Shown: piece after piece, positions 20,011 through 28,937 of the stretch
Position numbering within the stretch: position 1 is the first letter of the stretch
Layout: every line of letters starts with the position of its first letter
From: Verrucomicrobiota bacterium
GTDB lineage: Bacteria; Verrucomicrobiota; Verrucomicrobiia; Limisphaerales; CAIMTB01
Assembly: GCA_963205105.1 (NCBI GenBank)
Contig: CAUJJW010000300.1
Coordinates: forward strand, 1 to 52,854
Direction: 5' to 3'
Length of the DNA stretch: 52,854 bases
Position numbers and translations under genes: made by a program
The notes under the pieces: generated by a model
The model's database searches: none
What the model saw: the letters and a program-made list of their open reading frames with translations, nothing else
Told to the model about the DNA's origin: nothing

Positions 20011-23000
20011 TCAATGAGGAGATGTGTGCGGATCGAAGCGGGGGAAATGGTCGCCAGCGATTCCGGCTTGTTCGAGAACCCGGTGGATTCGATCCAGACG
20101 CCAAATCGCCACCCGCCCTTCGGCGCCCAGGGCAGCGAGACGCGTACCATCGGAGGAAAAGGCTAACGCGCGGATCAGCAGGCTCTCTCTCGGCCGCAGA
20201 ACGCCTTGGTGGGCAAAGGCAACAGCATCGAACAGATGGATCTGGGTGGAATCCCCGACCACTGCCAGCACTTGACCCGTGGGTGAGAAGGCCGCCACGC
20301 CCGGAACGACCCGCCGTTCAGGGAAGGGGAGATGCTGAGATTCGGTCCAGGTCCCAACCCGACGTAGTCGAAACGTCTCGCCGAAGGTCACGAGCCATTG
20401 CCCGTCGCCGCTGAAAGCCGCCTGCGGGCGCAACCCCGTCGTGTCGGTGAACTCCAGCTCCCGCGCAGCAACGTCCCATACTCGCACGGACCGGTCCTCG
20501 TAACTTCCCGTGGCCACCCAGCGCCCGTTGGGGCTAATGGCCACGTCTTCCGCCTCCAGGTGTGGACCGAACTCAGAAATCAGGTTGGTGAGCGACCGGT
20601 CGAAGACGGAGATCTGGTGGGTCATTCCGTTGAACGCGGCCAACCGTTCGCCGTCCGGGGTGAACGCCAGGGCACGCCAGCGGCCTGGTGGGTGGAGGAC
20701 TTCAGCCTGGCCGGTAGGCAGGAGCGGGATGGAGGTCAGCGGTGGAAACCTCAGGATCCCCAGCGCATGCGCGGACACCATCGCATGGGTGTCCGGCTGA
20801 AAGACGGTGGTCGCCATGACCCAGGAGGGCATGAGCAGCGGCTTGGTGCCGTGCTCGGGATCACAGAGGGCAACTTGCAGCGGATTGCCGGCAAGCAGGA
20901 CTCGGCCGTCCGGGGAGAACCGGAGATCCATGACGCGGGAGGTCGGCACCCCCGATTCAAACTCCAGGTACTCGTCGGGCAACCGAATCTCAAACCAGCC
21001 CCAACGGTCATCAACCCGTACCGGTCCCAGGCGTCGTCCGTCTGGAAGGTAGGTCAGCCGGTCGGCTTCGGCTTCGATCTCATGCACCATCCGAAGTTCC
21101 TCCCAATCGATGAGCCGGAGGCGGCGGTCGTCGCCGGCCAGGAGGATGTGCCGGCCGGAAGGTTCGAAGGTGATGGCGTGGGCATGGGGCAGGACCGAGG
21201 CCGAGATCCGCGGTTCTGTATCCCTTTCAAGATCCCAGGCGTAGATACGTCCGTCTCCGCTGGCCACGGCGAAACGCGTCCCGTCGATGTTCCAGCCCAT
21301 GGCTCGCGTTCGGATGCCATTGGTCAGCAGGCGCGTGACGCGACCGGTTTCCGTGTCAAGTAGTTCGACGATCCGACTGATGGCGGAGGCGCCGGCGAGG
21401 GTTCGGCCGTCGGGCGAGTACTGGAGTGTGTGCCAGCCGGTGGAGCGCCCGCCGGGTCGATCGACCGGAAGTCTCCAGCGCCGTCGTTCGCGGCCCGAGG
21501 GCAACTCCCGGATGACCACTTCGTTGGGAACTTCCTGAACGACAAATTCCGCAGCCGCGGGCGAGAAATCGAAGACCGCCTGGGTGCCCGACTGGCTCCA
21601 GCAGGAGCGTCCAGAGTTCGCCTCGACGATGACCTCTTGATCCGCGTGGCGCATGGCCAGAAACCGGCCGTCCGGAGAGAACCGGTCGAGGGATAGCAGT
21701 GTCCCGGTGGACGGTGCTGGAGGTTGGATGGGTTCAGCGCTGGGAATGGAGCGGAAGACGAGCGACGTGCTGTTGTCGATGGATGCGAGAAGGGCGAGTC
21801 GGGGATCGATGCGGGTCAGGTCAGGGTGGAGCCCCGTGGTGTCGGCGGAAGCGGGAACGAAAACGAGGTCGAAACGGGGTAGCAAGGCGAGCATCTCATC
21901 CCGGGCCTGGCGCCGAAGCGAATCGGGCAGGTTGAGGCTGGCGGCTTCATGGAGCAGACGAAACCCCTGCCTTCGGCCTGCCCAAGGTCCGCGGAGTCGC
22001 GACGCTTGGGCTTCGCTGATCAGGGCAATGGCCAGCTGGGCCTTGGCGCGTTTCTCGGCTCCACGCACCCGGACGGCGGCGACGGAGGTTGCGGCCACGA
22101 CACCGGCGATCGCGACCATCAGGGCGAACGCCAACCCGGCAGCCAGCGGATGTCGACGGCTCCAACGCCAGGCGCTGGCGCATCGACCCAGGGGGCGGGC
22201 GAGGATGGGGGCCCCGTGGAGCCAACGTTCCAGGTCTTGTGCAAGTTCCTCGGCGGATCCGTACCGGGCGACGGGTTCCTTGCGCAGGCATTTAAGGGCG
22301 ATGATCGCGAGGTCAGGATCGACCCCGCTCTTTCGCGTGTCGGGCGCGGGAGGGTCGAGGTCCATCACCTGCCGCAGGGTCTCCACCGGGGTGGGGGCCT
22401 GGAAGGGGGGATGACCGGTCAGGGTGTGGTACAACATCGCCCCCAGGCCGTAGACGTCGACCGCGGTGGTGAGTTGCCGTGATCCGCCGGCGGCCTGTTC
22501 AGGCGCCATGTAACTCGGTGAACCGAGAATGGTGGACGTGAAGGTGAAGCCGCTTTCCTGGTCGAGCGACTTGGCGAGTCCGAAGTCCGCGACCTGCGGT
22601 TCTCCCTGGAGGTCGACGAGAATGTTCGATGGTTTGAGATCCCGATGAAGGATGCCGCGTTGGTGGGCGTAGTGGACGGCCCTGCAGACTTTGACCAGCA
22701 GTCGCACCGCATCGCGGATCGGCGGATGACGCCCCAGGTGGGTCAACAAGTCGCCACCCTCGACGAGCCGCATCGTGAAGAAGTGAGCGCCGTTGTGTTC
22801 GCCGCTTTCGTAGAGGGGAACGATGTGCGGGTGGTTGAGTTGGGAGACTGCCTCGATCTCGACGCGGAGCCGCAGTCGGGCTTCGTCGGAGAGTAGGTGA
22901 TGGGCGGGCACCATCTTGAGGGCGACGATGCGATTGAGGCCGAGTTGGCGCGCCCGGTAGACCACCCCCATGCCGCCGCGGGCCACTTCGGCCAGGATTT

Positions 23001-23208
23001 CGTAATGACCGAACAGCCAAGGGAACGCGTTTCGTACTGGCGACTCGGCGCTGGGTGAGCTGTCGGCCCCGATGTTCTCGGGGTCCAGGGCCAGGCGAAG
23101 CGCGCAGCGCGGACATTCGCCCCCGAGCGACCCGGGGCTGAGCGGGAGCCCGCACTCCGGGCAGGGGCTGGGGGTGCCTGGTGAATCCATCGATTTCGGG
23201 AGATTCAT
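20011..23208 (-). CDS. Membrane Ser/Thr protein kinase with N-terminal zinc ribbon and C-terminal WD40-type propeller
   Basis: 1,065 residues from ATG 23208, which overlaps the sigma-factor TGA (ATGA). A zinc ribbon CPECG...CPRC (C16, C19, C32, C35) comes first. The Hanks-type kinase spans about 68-335: glycine loop ARGGMGVVYRARQ, catalytic K98 (VALKMV), ILHRDLKPSN (HRD 188-190), VADFGLAKSL (DFG 208-210) and YMAPEQAAG. A TM helix lies near 355-380. The C-terminal about 650 residues contain WD40-like units such as YSPDGRTLAGAS, ISPNGRWVATGSYEDRSVRVWD and FSSDGTRLAALG. All catalytic motifs are present. This architecture next to an ECF-like sigma factor is common in Planctomycetes and Verrucomicrobia. 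The likely job is to phosphorylate or otherwise control that sigma factor in response to an envelope signal; this is inference. Confidence 0.9.
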   Translation of the reverse strand: MNLPKSMDSPGTPSPCPECGLPLSPGSLGGECPRCALRLALDPENIGADSSPSAESPVRNAFPWLFGHYEILAEVARGGMGVVYRARQLGLNRIVALKMVPAHHLLSDEARLRLRVEIEAVSQLNHPHIVPLYESGEHNGAHFFTMRLVEGGDLLTHLGRHPPIRDAVRLLVKVCRAVHYAHQRGILHRDLKPSNILVDLQGEPQVADFGLAKSLDQESGFTFTSTILGSPSYMAPEQAAGGSRQLTTAVDVYGLGAMLYHTLTGHPPFQAPTPVETLRQVMDLDPPAPDTRKSGVDPDLAIIALKCLRKEPVARYGSAEELAQDLERWLHGAPILARPLGRCASAWRWSRRHPLAAGLAFALMVAIAGVVAATSVAAVRVRGAEKRAKAQLAIALISEAQASRLRGPWAGRRQGFRLLHEAASLNLPDSLRRQARDEMLALLPRFDLVFVPASADTTGLHPDLTRIDPRLALLASIDNSTSLVFRSIPSAEPIQPPAPSTGTLLSLDRFSPDGRFLAMRHADQEVIVEANSGRSCWSQSGTQAVFDFSPAAAEFVVQEVPNEVVIRELPSGRERRRWRLPVDRPGGRSTGWHTLQYSPDGRTLAGASAISRIVELLDTETGRVTRLLTNGIRTRAMGWNIDGTRFAVASGDGRIYAWDLERDTEPRISASVLPHAHAITFEPSGRHILLAGDDRRLRLIDWEELRMVHEIEAEADRLTYLPDGRRLGPVRVDDRWGWFEIRLPDEYLEFESGVPTSRVMDLRFSPDGRVLLAGNPLQVALCDPEHGTKPLLMPSWVMATTVFQPDTHAMVSAHALGILRFPPLTSIPLLPTGQAEVLHPPGRWRALAFTPDGERLAAFNGMTHQISVFDRSLTNLISEFGPHLEAEDVAISPNGRWVATGSYEDRSVRVWDVAARELEFTDTTGLRPQAAFSGDGQWLVTFGETFRLRRVGTWTESQHLPFPERRVVPGVAAFSPTGQVLAVVGDSTQIHLFDAVAFAHQGVLRPRESLLIRALAFSSDGTRLAALGAEGRVAIWRLDRIHRVLEQAGIAGDHFPRFDPHTSPH

Positions 23209-23957
23209 CCCGCCCGACTGACGACATCGATCAGGTAGCGGATTTCGTCCTCGATGTCATCGGGATGGGCCACGGTTTGGCCGACCGCTTCGCGCAAGAG
23301 TTCCCCATAGCGGCGGCGGAGACGGAACACCTCTTGTTTGACGGTGCCTTCGGTCAGTCCGAGTTCCCGGCCCAGTTCGGCTTGGCTGAGGTTGGGTTGG
23401 CCACCGGGCAGGTAGGCGGCAAGACGGGCAAAACGTTCCGTCCGCCCGGCGGTTTCGTACTCGGACCGAAGCCGGCTCCGAGCCTGGGCCAGCAGGTCCA
23501 TGGCCCATCGCTGGTCGAAGAGCCAGTCGTCGCCGGCACCCGAAGAGTGGCCGAGTTCGAGTTGGTAACGCTCCTCGGCTTCCATGCCGTCGAAGGAAAC
23601 CATTTCGCTTCCACCACCGCGTTTCAGGGCCTGGGAGCGGTCCCATTCGTTGGCCAAGTAGCATTTGAACGCGGTGAGCAGGAACCAACGGAATCGGCCG
23701 CGCTTTCGATCAGCGACTCCGAGATAGTTCTTCTCCAACAGCCGTGTGAAGAATCCTTGGGTAAGATCCTGTGCCGCGGGCACTTCGCATCCCTGTCGCC
23801 GCGCATAGGCATACAGCGGAAACCAGTAGCGGCGGCACAACTCGGTCAACGCCGCCAGGGCCTCGGGCTCGTCCGGGCGAGCCGCCTTCAGCACCACGCT
23901 CCACTGGGTGGTGGCGAACTGCGCATCCGGAGGGATGGAGGGTTCGGCTGGGTTCAT
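23205..23957 (-). CDS. ECF-like RNA polymerase sigma factor
   Basis: 250 residues from ATG 23957. A region-2-like part (ALTELCRRYWFPLYAYARR, AAQDLTQGFFTRLLEKNYLG, RGRFRWFLLTAFKCYLANEWD) and a region-4 helix-turn-helix (LSQAELGRELGLTEGTVKQEVFRLRRRYGELL) are evident. The RFRWFLLTAFKCYLANEWD block is characteristic of the Planctomycete/Verrucomicrobial ECF-like group that is paired with protein kinases. The stop overlaps the kinase start by four bases, so synthesis of the two is coupled. The gene faces away from the PEP-CTERM gene at 24183, and the 225-bp divergent spacer would hold both promoters. No anti-sigma gene is nearby, which fits kinase-based control. Confidence 0.87.
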   Translation of the reverse strand: MNPAEPSIPPDAQFATTQWSVVLKAARPDEPEALAALTELCRRYWFPLYAYARRQGCEVPAAQDLTQGFFTRLLEKNYLGVADRKRGRFRWFLLTAFKCYLANEWDRSQALKRGGGSEMVSFDGMEAEERYQLELGHSSGAGDDWLFDQRWAMDLLAQARSRLRSEYETAGRTERFARLAAYLPGGQPNLSQAELGRELGLTEGTVKQEVFRLRRRYGELLREAVGQTVAHPDDIEDEIRYLIDVVSRAG

Positions 23958-24182
23958 GCGCTGGTTGGGGTGGGCGTGGATCGACCTCGGGAGCCGTCAC
24001 GAGCCTCGGATACGAAGGGATAGGCTGGCGACTGTGCGATCCCTGGGCTCGACAGCTCTTCACCCGGCCGATCGTCGTTCGTCCCAGCCAACTAACCTCG
24101 TACTCGAAAAACTTAATGACCCTATGGGGCCTGTTCAACGCGCAAGACCGTGGCGACCGGCCGAACCCAACACAACACGACG

Positions 24183-25217
24183 ATGCCCATCCACCGCCTT
24201 TTCTTTTTCACGTCCCCACGTACGCCCTTCGCAGGCGGCCGACGCATCCGCTGGCTGCTGGCTGCCTCCGCAACGCTGACCACGGCGGCGCATGGGGATC
24301 TGATCTCCCTGCAATTCGGAGCCGGCGATGTTGACTTCGACATGATCTTCACCCGAGTCGGTGACCCGGGAAACTTCGCCGATGAAACCGGGGCCCCCAA
24401 TCCGGTGGGTTCGGTGCCCTACGCCTTCTATATGGGCAAGTATGAGGTGTCCGAGAAAATGGTGACCGTGGCCAACTCGGTGGGGAACCTCGGCATTTCA
24501 TTCGACTCCCGGTACGAGGAAAAGCCCGCCACGGGTGTGTCCTGGAACGAAGCGGCGCGGTTCGTGAATTGGCTGAACACCAGCCATGGGTTCTCGCCGG
24601 CTTACAAATTCGATATCCAGCCCGGTGAAGCTGGCTATTCCGCCAACGCCAACATCGCGCTGTGGAGCAACGCCGATCCGGGCTACAACCCGGACAACCC
24701 TTTCCGCAATGCTGGCGCGCGCTTTGTGCTGCCCACCGTCGACGAGTGGTACAAGGCGGCGTACTTCGATCCGAACAAGGCCGGTGGTCCCGGGTACTGG
24801 AACTACGCCACCCGCAGCGACTCCGCGCCGAATTCCATCGCCGGGAACGGCGGATCGGGCACCGCGGTGTACAATCAACCGCAGACTCAGGGCCCGGCCG
24901 ACATCACCTCGGCGGGAGGCCTGAGTGCCTACGGCACGGCCGCGCAGGGCGGTAATGTGTGGGAATGGAACGAGACAGCGTTCGATGGGGTGAACAGCAC
25001 GACCAACGACTCCCGAACCTTCCGGGGAGGCGGGTGGAACTCAGGTTCGGCCAGCCTTGCTTCCAATCTTCGAAACCCGGCGGGGCCTTCGGCGGCCACC
25101 GGCAATCTCGGGTTCCGCGTGTCCATGGTCCCCGAGCCGATCGAGACGGCGGGGGTGACAACGTTGACCTTGCTCGGCTTCCTGCTCTCGCGACGCCATT
25201 CCATGAGCCGCGAGTAG
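24183..25217 (+). CDS. PEP-CTERM-anchored SUMF1/FGE-fold protein, probably non-catalytic
   Basis: 344 residues from ATG 24183 (an upstream ATG at 24150 is in frame but adds no signal-peptide feature). Order: basic N-terminus and hydrophobic signal ending near AAHG; a formylglycine-generating-enzyme fold with FYMGKYEVSEKMV, VSWNEAARFVNWLN, FVLPTVDEWYKAAYF, GGNVWEWNE, RTFRGGGWNSG and LGFRVSM; and a C-terminal sorting tail beginning VPEP, then a hydrophobic stretch and SRRHS. The protein contains no cysteine at all, so it cannot use the copper-binding cysteine pair of true FGE. A binding or structural role on the surface or in exopolysaccharide is more likely. It is divergent from the sigma-factor/kinase pair and is a candidate target of that sigma factor. 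Confidence 0.82.
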   Translation: MPIHRLFFFTSPRTPFAGGRRIRWLLAASATLTTAAHGDLISLQFGAGDVDFDMIFTRVGDPGNFADETGAPNPVGSVPYAFYMGKYEVSEKMVTVANSVGNLGISFDSRYEEKPATGVSWNEAARFVNWLNTSHGFSPAYKFDIQPGEAGYSANANIALWSNADPGYNPDNPFRNAGARFVLPTVDEWYKAAYFDPNKAGGPGYWNYATRSDSAPNSIAGNGGSGTAVYNQPQTQGPADITSAGGLSAYGTAAQGGNVWEWNETAFDGVNSTTNDSRTFRGGGWNSGSASLASNLRNPAGPSAATGNLGFRVSMVPEPIETAGVTTLTLLGFLLSRRHSMSRE

Positions 25218-25543
25218 CGAATAGCGAATTGAGAATCTCGATGGGGGGATAGGGGAGGGGGCGTCCGGCAGCGGCGGGAGTTCCGTTGCCGACGCAGGTT
25301 TCATGGTTCATGCGAATACCAAAAGCCTGTCTCAAAAAGTGGGATGGGCCCTGCGACGAGGGAGGGTAGGGGAGGCCGAGGCGGCGAAACCGGAGCATCG
25401 CTGTAGCGAGTCGTGGGACCACCGCCGAAAGGGTTTGTGGATACGACGGACTACTCCATCCCTGCATGGTTTGTTCTCTGATCTGATGACTTGGGGTACT
25501 TCGACGTTGTGGCTTGACTCACCGAGGTAGGCGCGTCCATCGA
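25218..25543. other. 326-bp intergenic region
   Basis: Contains the promoter region for the sensor kinase. No gene, clear hairpin terminator or palindromic operator was recognised. Short open frames are not supported. Confidence 0.4.
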
Positions 25544-27907
25544 ATGACGCGAACCATGGTCAAAACCCACTCAGGGAGTCGAAGCCGATGGGGAAGGTCG
25601 TGGTGGCCGGTGGTCCAAGGATTGGCCTGGGCGGGGTTTCTCGCGGTTCGAACGAACGCAGCCACAGGGACTCTCTGGGTCCCCGAGCTCACACGTGTCG
25701 ATCTGGGAGGGGGGCACACCCTGCGGCTGATGACGGTGAACGGACGTCATCGTGGGGAACGGTTCGGCGCTTGCTTGATTCCCTGGCGTGCCACTGCGGG
25801 AGGGCCCCCGACGGTTCTGATCGGTGCTCCGACGTTCGATGGAGGGGACCCGGATGTGGGGCGTTTGCTGCGGTGGAATCCATCAGGCCCGGGAGGCGGC
25901 CTCGTGGAGGAAGCCCGCTTCGGTGGCCTGCCAGCCTTTGGTAAGCTGGGTTGGGCAATGTCTGGTGAAGGTGATTTCAACGGGGATGGAGCTCCCGATT
26001 TGGCTGTGGGGTCGCCGTACGCCAGCAGCACGGCGTTTCGGGCTGGGACGGTAACGGTCCTTCGATGGCAGGACGGACTGTCGGCTTCGCAGGCTCAATT
26101 CCTTCGAAGCACGCAGTCCCGGGCCAATTTCGGAACGGCGTTGGATGCGGTCGGCGACGTGAATGACGACGGGTTCGATGACCTGGTGGTGGGGGCGCCG
26201 GTGGTGACGGGGAACTGGGACGAGGAAGGGGCAGCTTATCTGTATCTTGGCAGTGCCGACGGTTTATCCACGAACAGTGCTTGGACGGCTTGGGGTGGTC
26301 AGCCGGACATGCGGTTGGGGGAAGAAGTGGAAGCGGCGGGCGATGTGAACGGCGATCAGTTTGCCGATGTGCTGGTGGCTGCGCCGCGATGGGGGGACGG
26401 ACTGCCCGGGTACGGGGAGGTGAGGTTGTATTTGGGAAGCAGAGAAGGGTTGTCGAGCGAACCGGCATGGGTCTACCACGGCCCAAGACCTTACGCGAAG
26501 GCGGGGCGCGGTCTGCTGGGTGGGGTGGATCTCAATCGGGATGGATTCATGGATGTGGCGGTGGGTTTGCCAGCGGCCAACGCCCCCGGGGGTATGGCGC
26601 CCGCAGGCGAAGTGCATTTCTTTCTGGGCAACGTCCATGGTTTGAACTCCGAGCCAGACTGGATCTGGGAAGGACCAATCCCCGGGGGTGGTTTTGGGGA
26701 CACGGTGTGTGTGGTGGGTGACATGAACGGCGATGGCTATGCCGAACTGGCCGTGGGTGCGCCGTTCACGCCGCTGGTCGGGAAACATCAGGGGGTGCTT
26801 TGTGTCTTTCCGGGCAGCCCGGCAGGGTTTTCAACCACCCCCCTGTTGCAGGTGATGGGGGGAGTGCCTCACGGGCGCTATGGGTTCCAATTGGCGGCGC
26901 TGGGGGATGTGGATGGCGACGGCTTGGCGGATCTGGGGGTTGGCTCGCCGGAGTTCGCTCCTCCCAGGGTATCGGAAGGCCGTTGCGACATTGTCTTCGG
27001 CGGCCGTGGCCTCGGAGGACCTCCAATGGTGTTGGAAGCGCTGCACAAGCCGGCCTTTCGCGCGTCGATCACCAACACATGGCTCGCCATGAGTGTCGAG
27101 TTGCGCCGTCCTTCCATGGCGACCGTTCCCAGCGCGGTTCCCGGTTGGCGAACCTGGGATGGGTCCCTGGCCGCCGCCGCCGCGGTGCTGATGGGAGTTG
27201 TGTGTCTCGCCTGGCGATCGGCACGGCGCAAGCTGGCTCGGATGCGCCACCGGTTGCACGACTTCGTGGGATCCGAACTTTCCCAACTCGACCACCAGGA
27301 CCCGCGCCTGCGGCGGGTCACCGAGGAACTCAAGGCGATGGTCTGGGCGGTGAAACAGGAGCGCCCGACCGTTGCCGGGCTGGTTCATCAACTGGCCGAC
27401 TGGGCTTTCGAATATGCCTCGGAACGAGGACTGGACCTTCGGTTGGAACTGCCGGGCCCTGATGTGGGTTCCGCCTTCATCCGAAGTGGGATGGCGGAAT
27501 TGGCGCATGCGACCGTGCGGGTGGCATTGTCGAATGTGGTGGAGCATGCGCAGGCGACTTCGGCGGTGCTTCGGATTGTCGTGGCCGCGGAACAACTGAC
27601 TTTGGTGGTGGAGGACAACGGCGTTGGGCTCCCGGAGAACGCACTGAAGGATCACCATACCCAACGGATGGGCAGCCAGGGATTGAGGGGGATTCGAGGG
27701 AGAGCGGAACGGTGCAAAGGTTCCTTCTCGGTAGCGAAGGTTCCTGGTTCCGGCACGCGGCTGACGGTGGCCCTCCCCATTTCCCCTGCTTCTGCCTCCC
27801 GATGGGACGGGTTTCCGTGGGGACGTAAGAACTCCCGAGATCGACGCGATCCTTCGCTCTCAGGATCGGTCCACGACTCGGCGGGCCGGGGAGGGCTGAA
27901 GCCATGA
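25544..27907 (+). CDS. Sensor histidine kinase with extracytoplasmic FG-GAP (integrin-alpha-like) propeller
   Basis: 787 residues from ATG 25544 (25514 and 25556 are alternatives). A signal-like segment (about 15-40) leads into six FG-GAP/calcium-loop repeats: GDFNGDGAPDLAVGSP, GDVNDDGFDDLVVGAP, GDVNGDQFADVLVAAP, VDLNRDGFMDVAVGLP, GDMNGDGYAELAVGAP and GDVDGDGLADLGVGSP. A TM helix lies near 540-560. Then comes a HisKA_3-type dimerisation motif MRHRLHDFVGSELSQL with the likely phospho-acceptor H572. The ATPase domain has LSNVVEHAQ (N box), VEDNGVGLP (G1) and GSQGLRGIRGRAERCKGSF (G2). The stop overlaps the response regulator start (ATGA). An integrin-like propeller as the input domain of a NarX/DesK-class kinase is unusual. 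The ligand is unknown; a polysaccharide, a protein or calcium is possible. Confidence 0.88.
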   Translation: MTRTMVKTHSGSRSRWGRSWWPVVQGLAWAGFLAVRTNAATGTLWVPELTRVDLGGGHTLRLMTVNGRHRGERFGACLIPWRATAGGPPTVLIGAPTFDGGDPDVGRLLRWNPSGPGGGLVEEARFGGLPAFGKLGWAMSGEGDFNGDGAPDLAVGSPYASSTAFRAGTVTVLRWQDGLSASQAQFLRSTQSRANFGTALDAVGDVNDDGFDDLVVGAPVVTGNWDEEGAAYLYLGSADGLSTNSAWTAWGGQPDMRLGEEVEAAGDVNGDQFADVLVAAPRWGDGLPGYGEVRLYLGSREGLSSEPAWVYHGPRPYAKAGRGLLGGVDLNRDGFMDVAVGLPAANAPGGMAPAGEVHFFLGNVHGLNSEPDWIWEGPIPGGGFGDTVCVVGDMNGDGYAELAVGAPFTPLVGKHQGVLCVFPGSPAGFSTTPLLQVMGGVPHGRYGFQLAALGDVDGDGLADLGVGSPEFAPPRVSEGRCDIVFGGRGLGGPPMVLEALHKPAFRASITNTWLAMSVELRRPSMATVPSAVPGWRTWDGSLAAAAAVLMGVVCLAWRSARRKLARMRHRLHDFVGSELSQLDHQDPRLRRVTEELKAMVWAVKQERPTVAGLVHQLADWAFEYASERGLDLRLELPGPDVGSAFIRSGMAELAHATVRVALSNVVEHAQATSAVLRIVVAAEQLTLVVEDNGVGLPENALKDHHTQRMGSQGLRGIRGRAERCKGSFSVAKVPGSGTRLTVALPISPASASRWDGFPWGRKNSRDRRDPSLSGSVHDSAGRGGLKP

Positions 27908-28617
27908 GCAACGTCGTTGCGAAGCCTCCTGAAATCACCGTCGCGATCTTCGACGACCACCGGCAGACCTGTGAGGACCTTCGAGACCTGCTGAACGCGA
28001 CGCCTGGGTTCCGCTGTGTGCTCGCCGGACTTTCCCTGCGCAATGTGGTCAGACGCATCGAACAGGCCAATCCGGACGTTGTGATCCTGGATATCCATTT
28101 CCCAGGGGAATCGGGGTTGTCTGCTCTTGCTGACCTCCGGAAGGCGCGTCCCCGACAACGGGTCTTGATGCAGACGGCCATCGACTCGGGGGACGAGATC
28201 CTCCTGGCATACCGGCTGGGAGCCTCGGGTTACATTCTCAAGGGGGACGGACCCAATCGTATCCTGTCAGCCATCGAACTGGTCGCGGAAGGAAGCTCGA
28301 TTTTCTCCCCGCGCATTGCCCGGGAACTTCAACGGCTGACCATGGGCGTCGAAGGAACCGATTGGGTTTTGAAGCTAACACCGGCCGAGGTGGAAGTGCT
28401 GGAACAGCTCGCGAAGGGATCCAATGCGGTGAAGATCGCAGAAATGCGCGGAGCTTCCGTTTCCACGGTTAACAAGCAATGCGAGGCGATTCGGAGGAAG
28501 GCTGAGATCCATAACATGCGCGAAGCCATTGTCGGTGTGGCACCCTGGGTTCGTATCCTCCAGAAATTCTGGAACCTCTGGCATCACAAGGACCCCAAGC
28601 CGCCGAATGCGCCCTGA
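27904..28617 (+). CDS. NarL/LuxR-family response regulator
   Basis: 237 residues, start overlapping the kinase stop by four bases. The receiver domain is intact: acidic pair D17/D18 (IFDDH), phospho-acceptor D63 (VVILDIHFPGESG), T91 (LMQTA) and K113 (GYILKGD). The output is a GerE-type helix-turn-helix in KLTPAEVEVLEQLAKGSNAVKIAEMRGASVSTVNKQCEAIRRKA. The recognition helix departs from the usual sequence at several positions (SVSTVNKQCEAI where SxxTVKxHxxxI is common). Partner of the FG-GAP kinase. Targets are unknown; the VPDSG-like surface protein downstream is a possible one. Confidence 0.9.
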   Translation: MSNVVAKPPEITVAIFDDHRQTCEDLRDLLNATPGFRCVLAGLSLRNVVRRIEQANPDVVILDIHFPGESGLSALADLRKARPRQRVLMQTAIDSGDEILLAYRLGASGYILKGDGPNRILSAIELVAEGSSIFSPRIARELQRLTMGVEGTDWVLKLTPAEVEVLEQLAKGSNAVKIAEMRGASVSTVNKQCEAIRRKAEIHNMREAIVGVAPWVRILQKFWNLWHHKDPKPPNAP

Positions 28618-28786
28618 TGACTGGGCGTTCGGACATCCCCAGCGGCCGAGGTCTCTCCTGTCTCCTGAGTGCGGGAATATGCTCGGCGAAAGGGCCGGCC
28701 TCGCCGTGTGCTATCGATCAATCGAGTGGATCCGGGTGGTGACGGGGCCGACTCCTCACGTCGACAGACTCTTCTTCAGTAGTTTT

Positions 28787-28806
28787 CATAGGCAGGTCTG
28801 CCTATG
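28787..28806. promoter_or_regulatory. 20-bp perfect palindrome upstream of the VPDSG-like gene
   Basis: CATAGGCAG-GT-CTGCCTATG, followed after four bases by TTTTT. It can be read as an operator for a dimeric regulator or as an intrinsic terminator for the kinase/regulator operon. It lies 170 bp after the regulator stop and 131 bp before the next start. The remainder of the 320-bp gap (28618-28937) shows no gene. Confidence 0.5.
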
Positions 28807-28937
28807 GACATTTTTCTAGAGAATCAGCACAAACTTCCCAGTCAGTGGGCTTGGCGTTCCGAACGGTAGGGTCGTGGTGGGTCTGGGCCCAGCACGTCCA
28901 TTCTGGTTCTTGGCCAAGTTCTGCTGGGCTATTCCCA

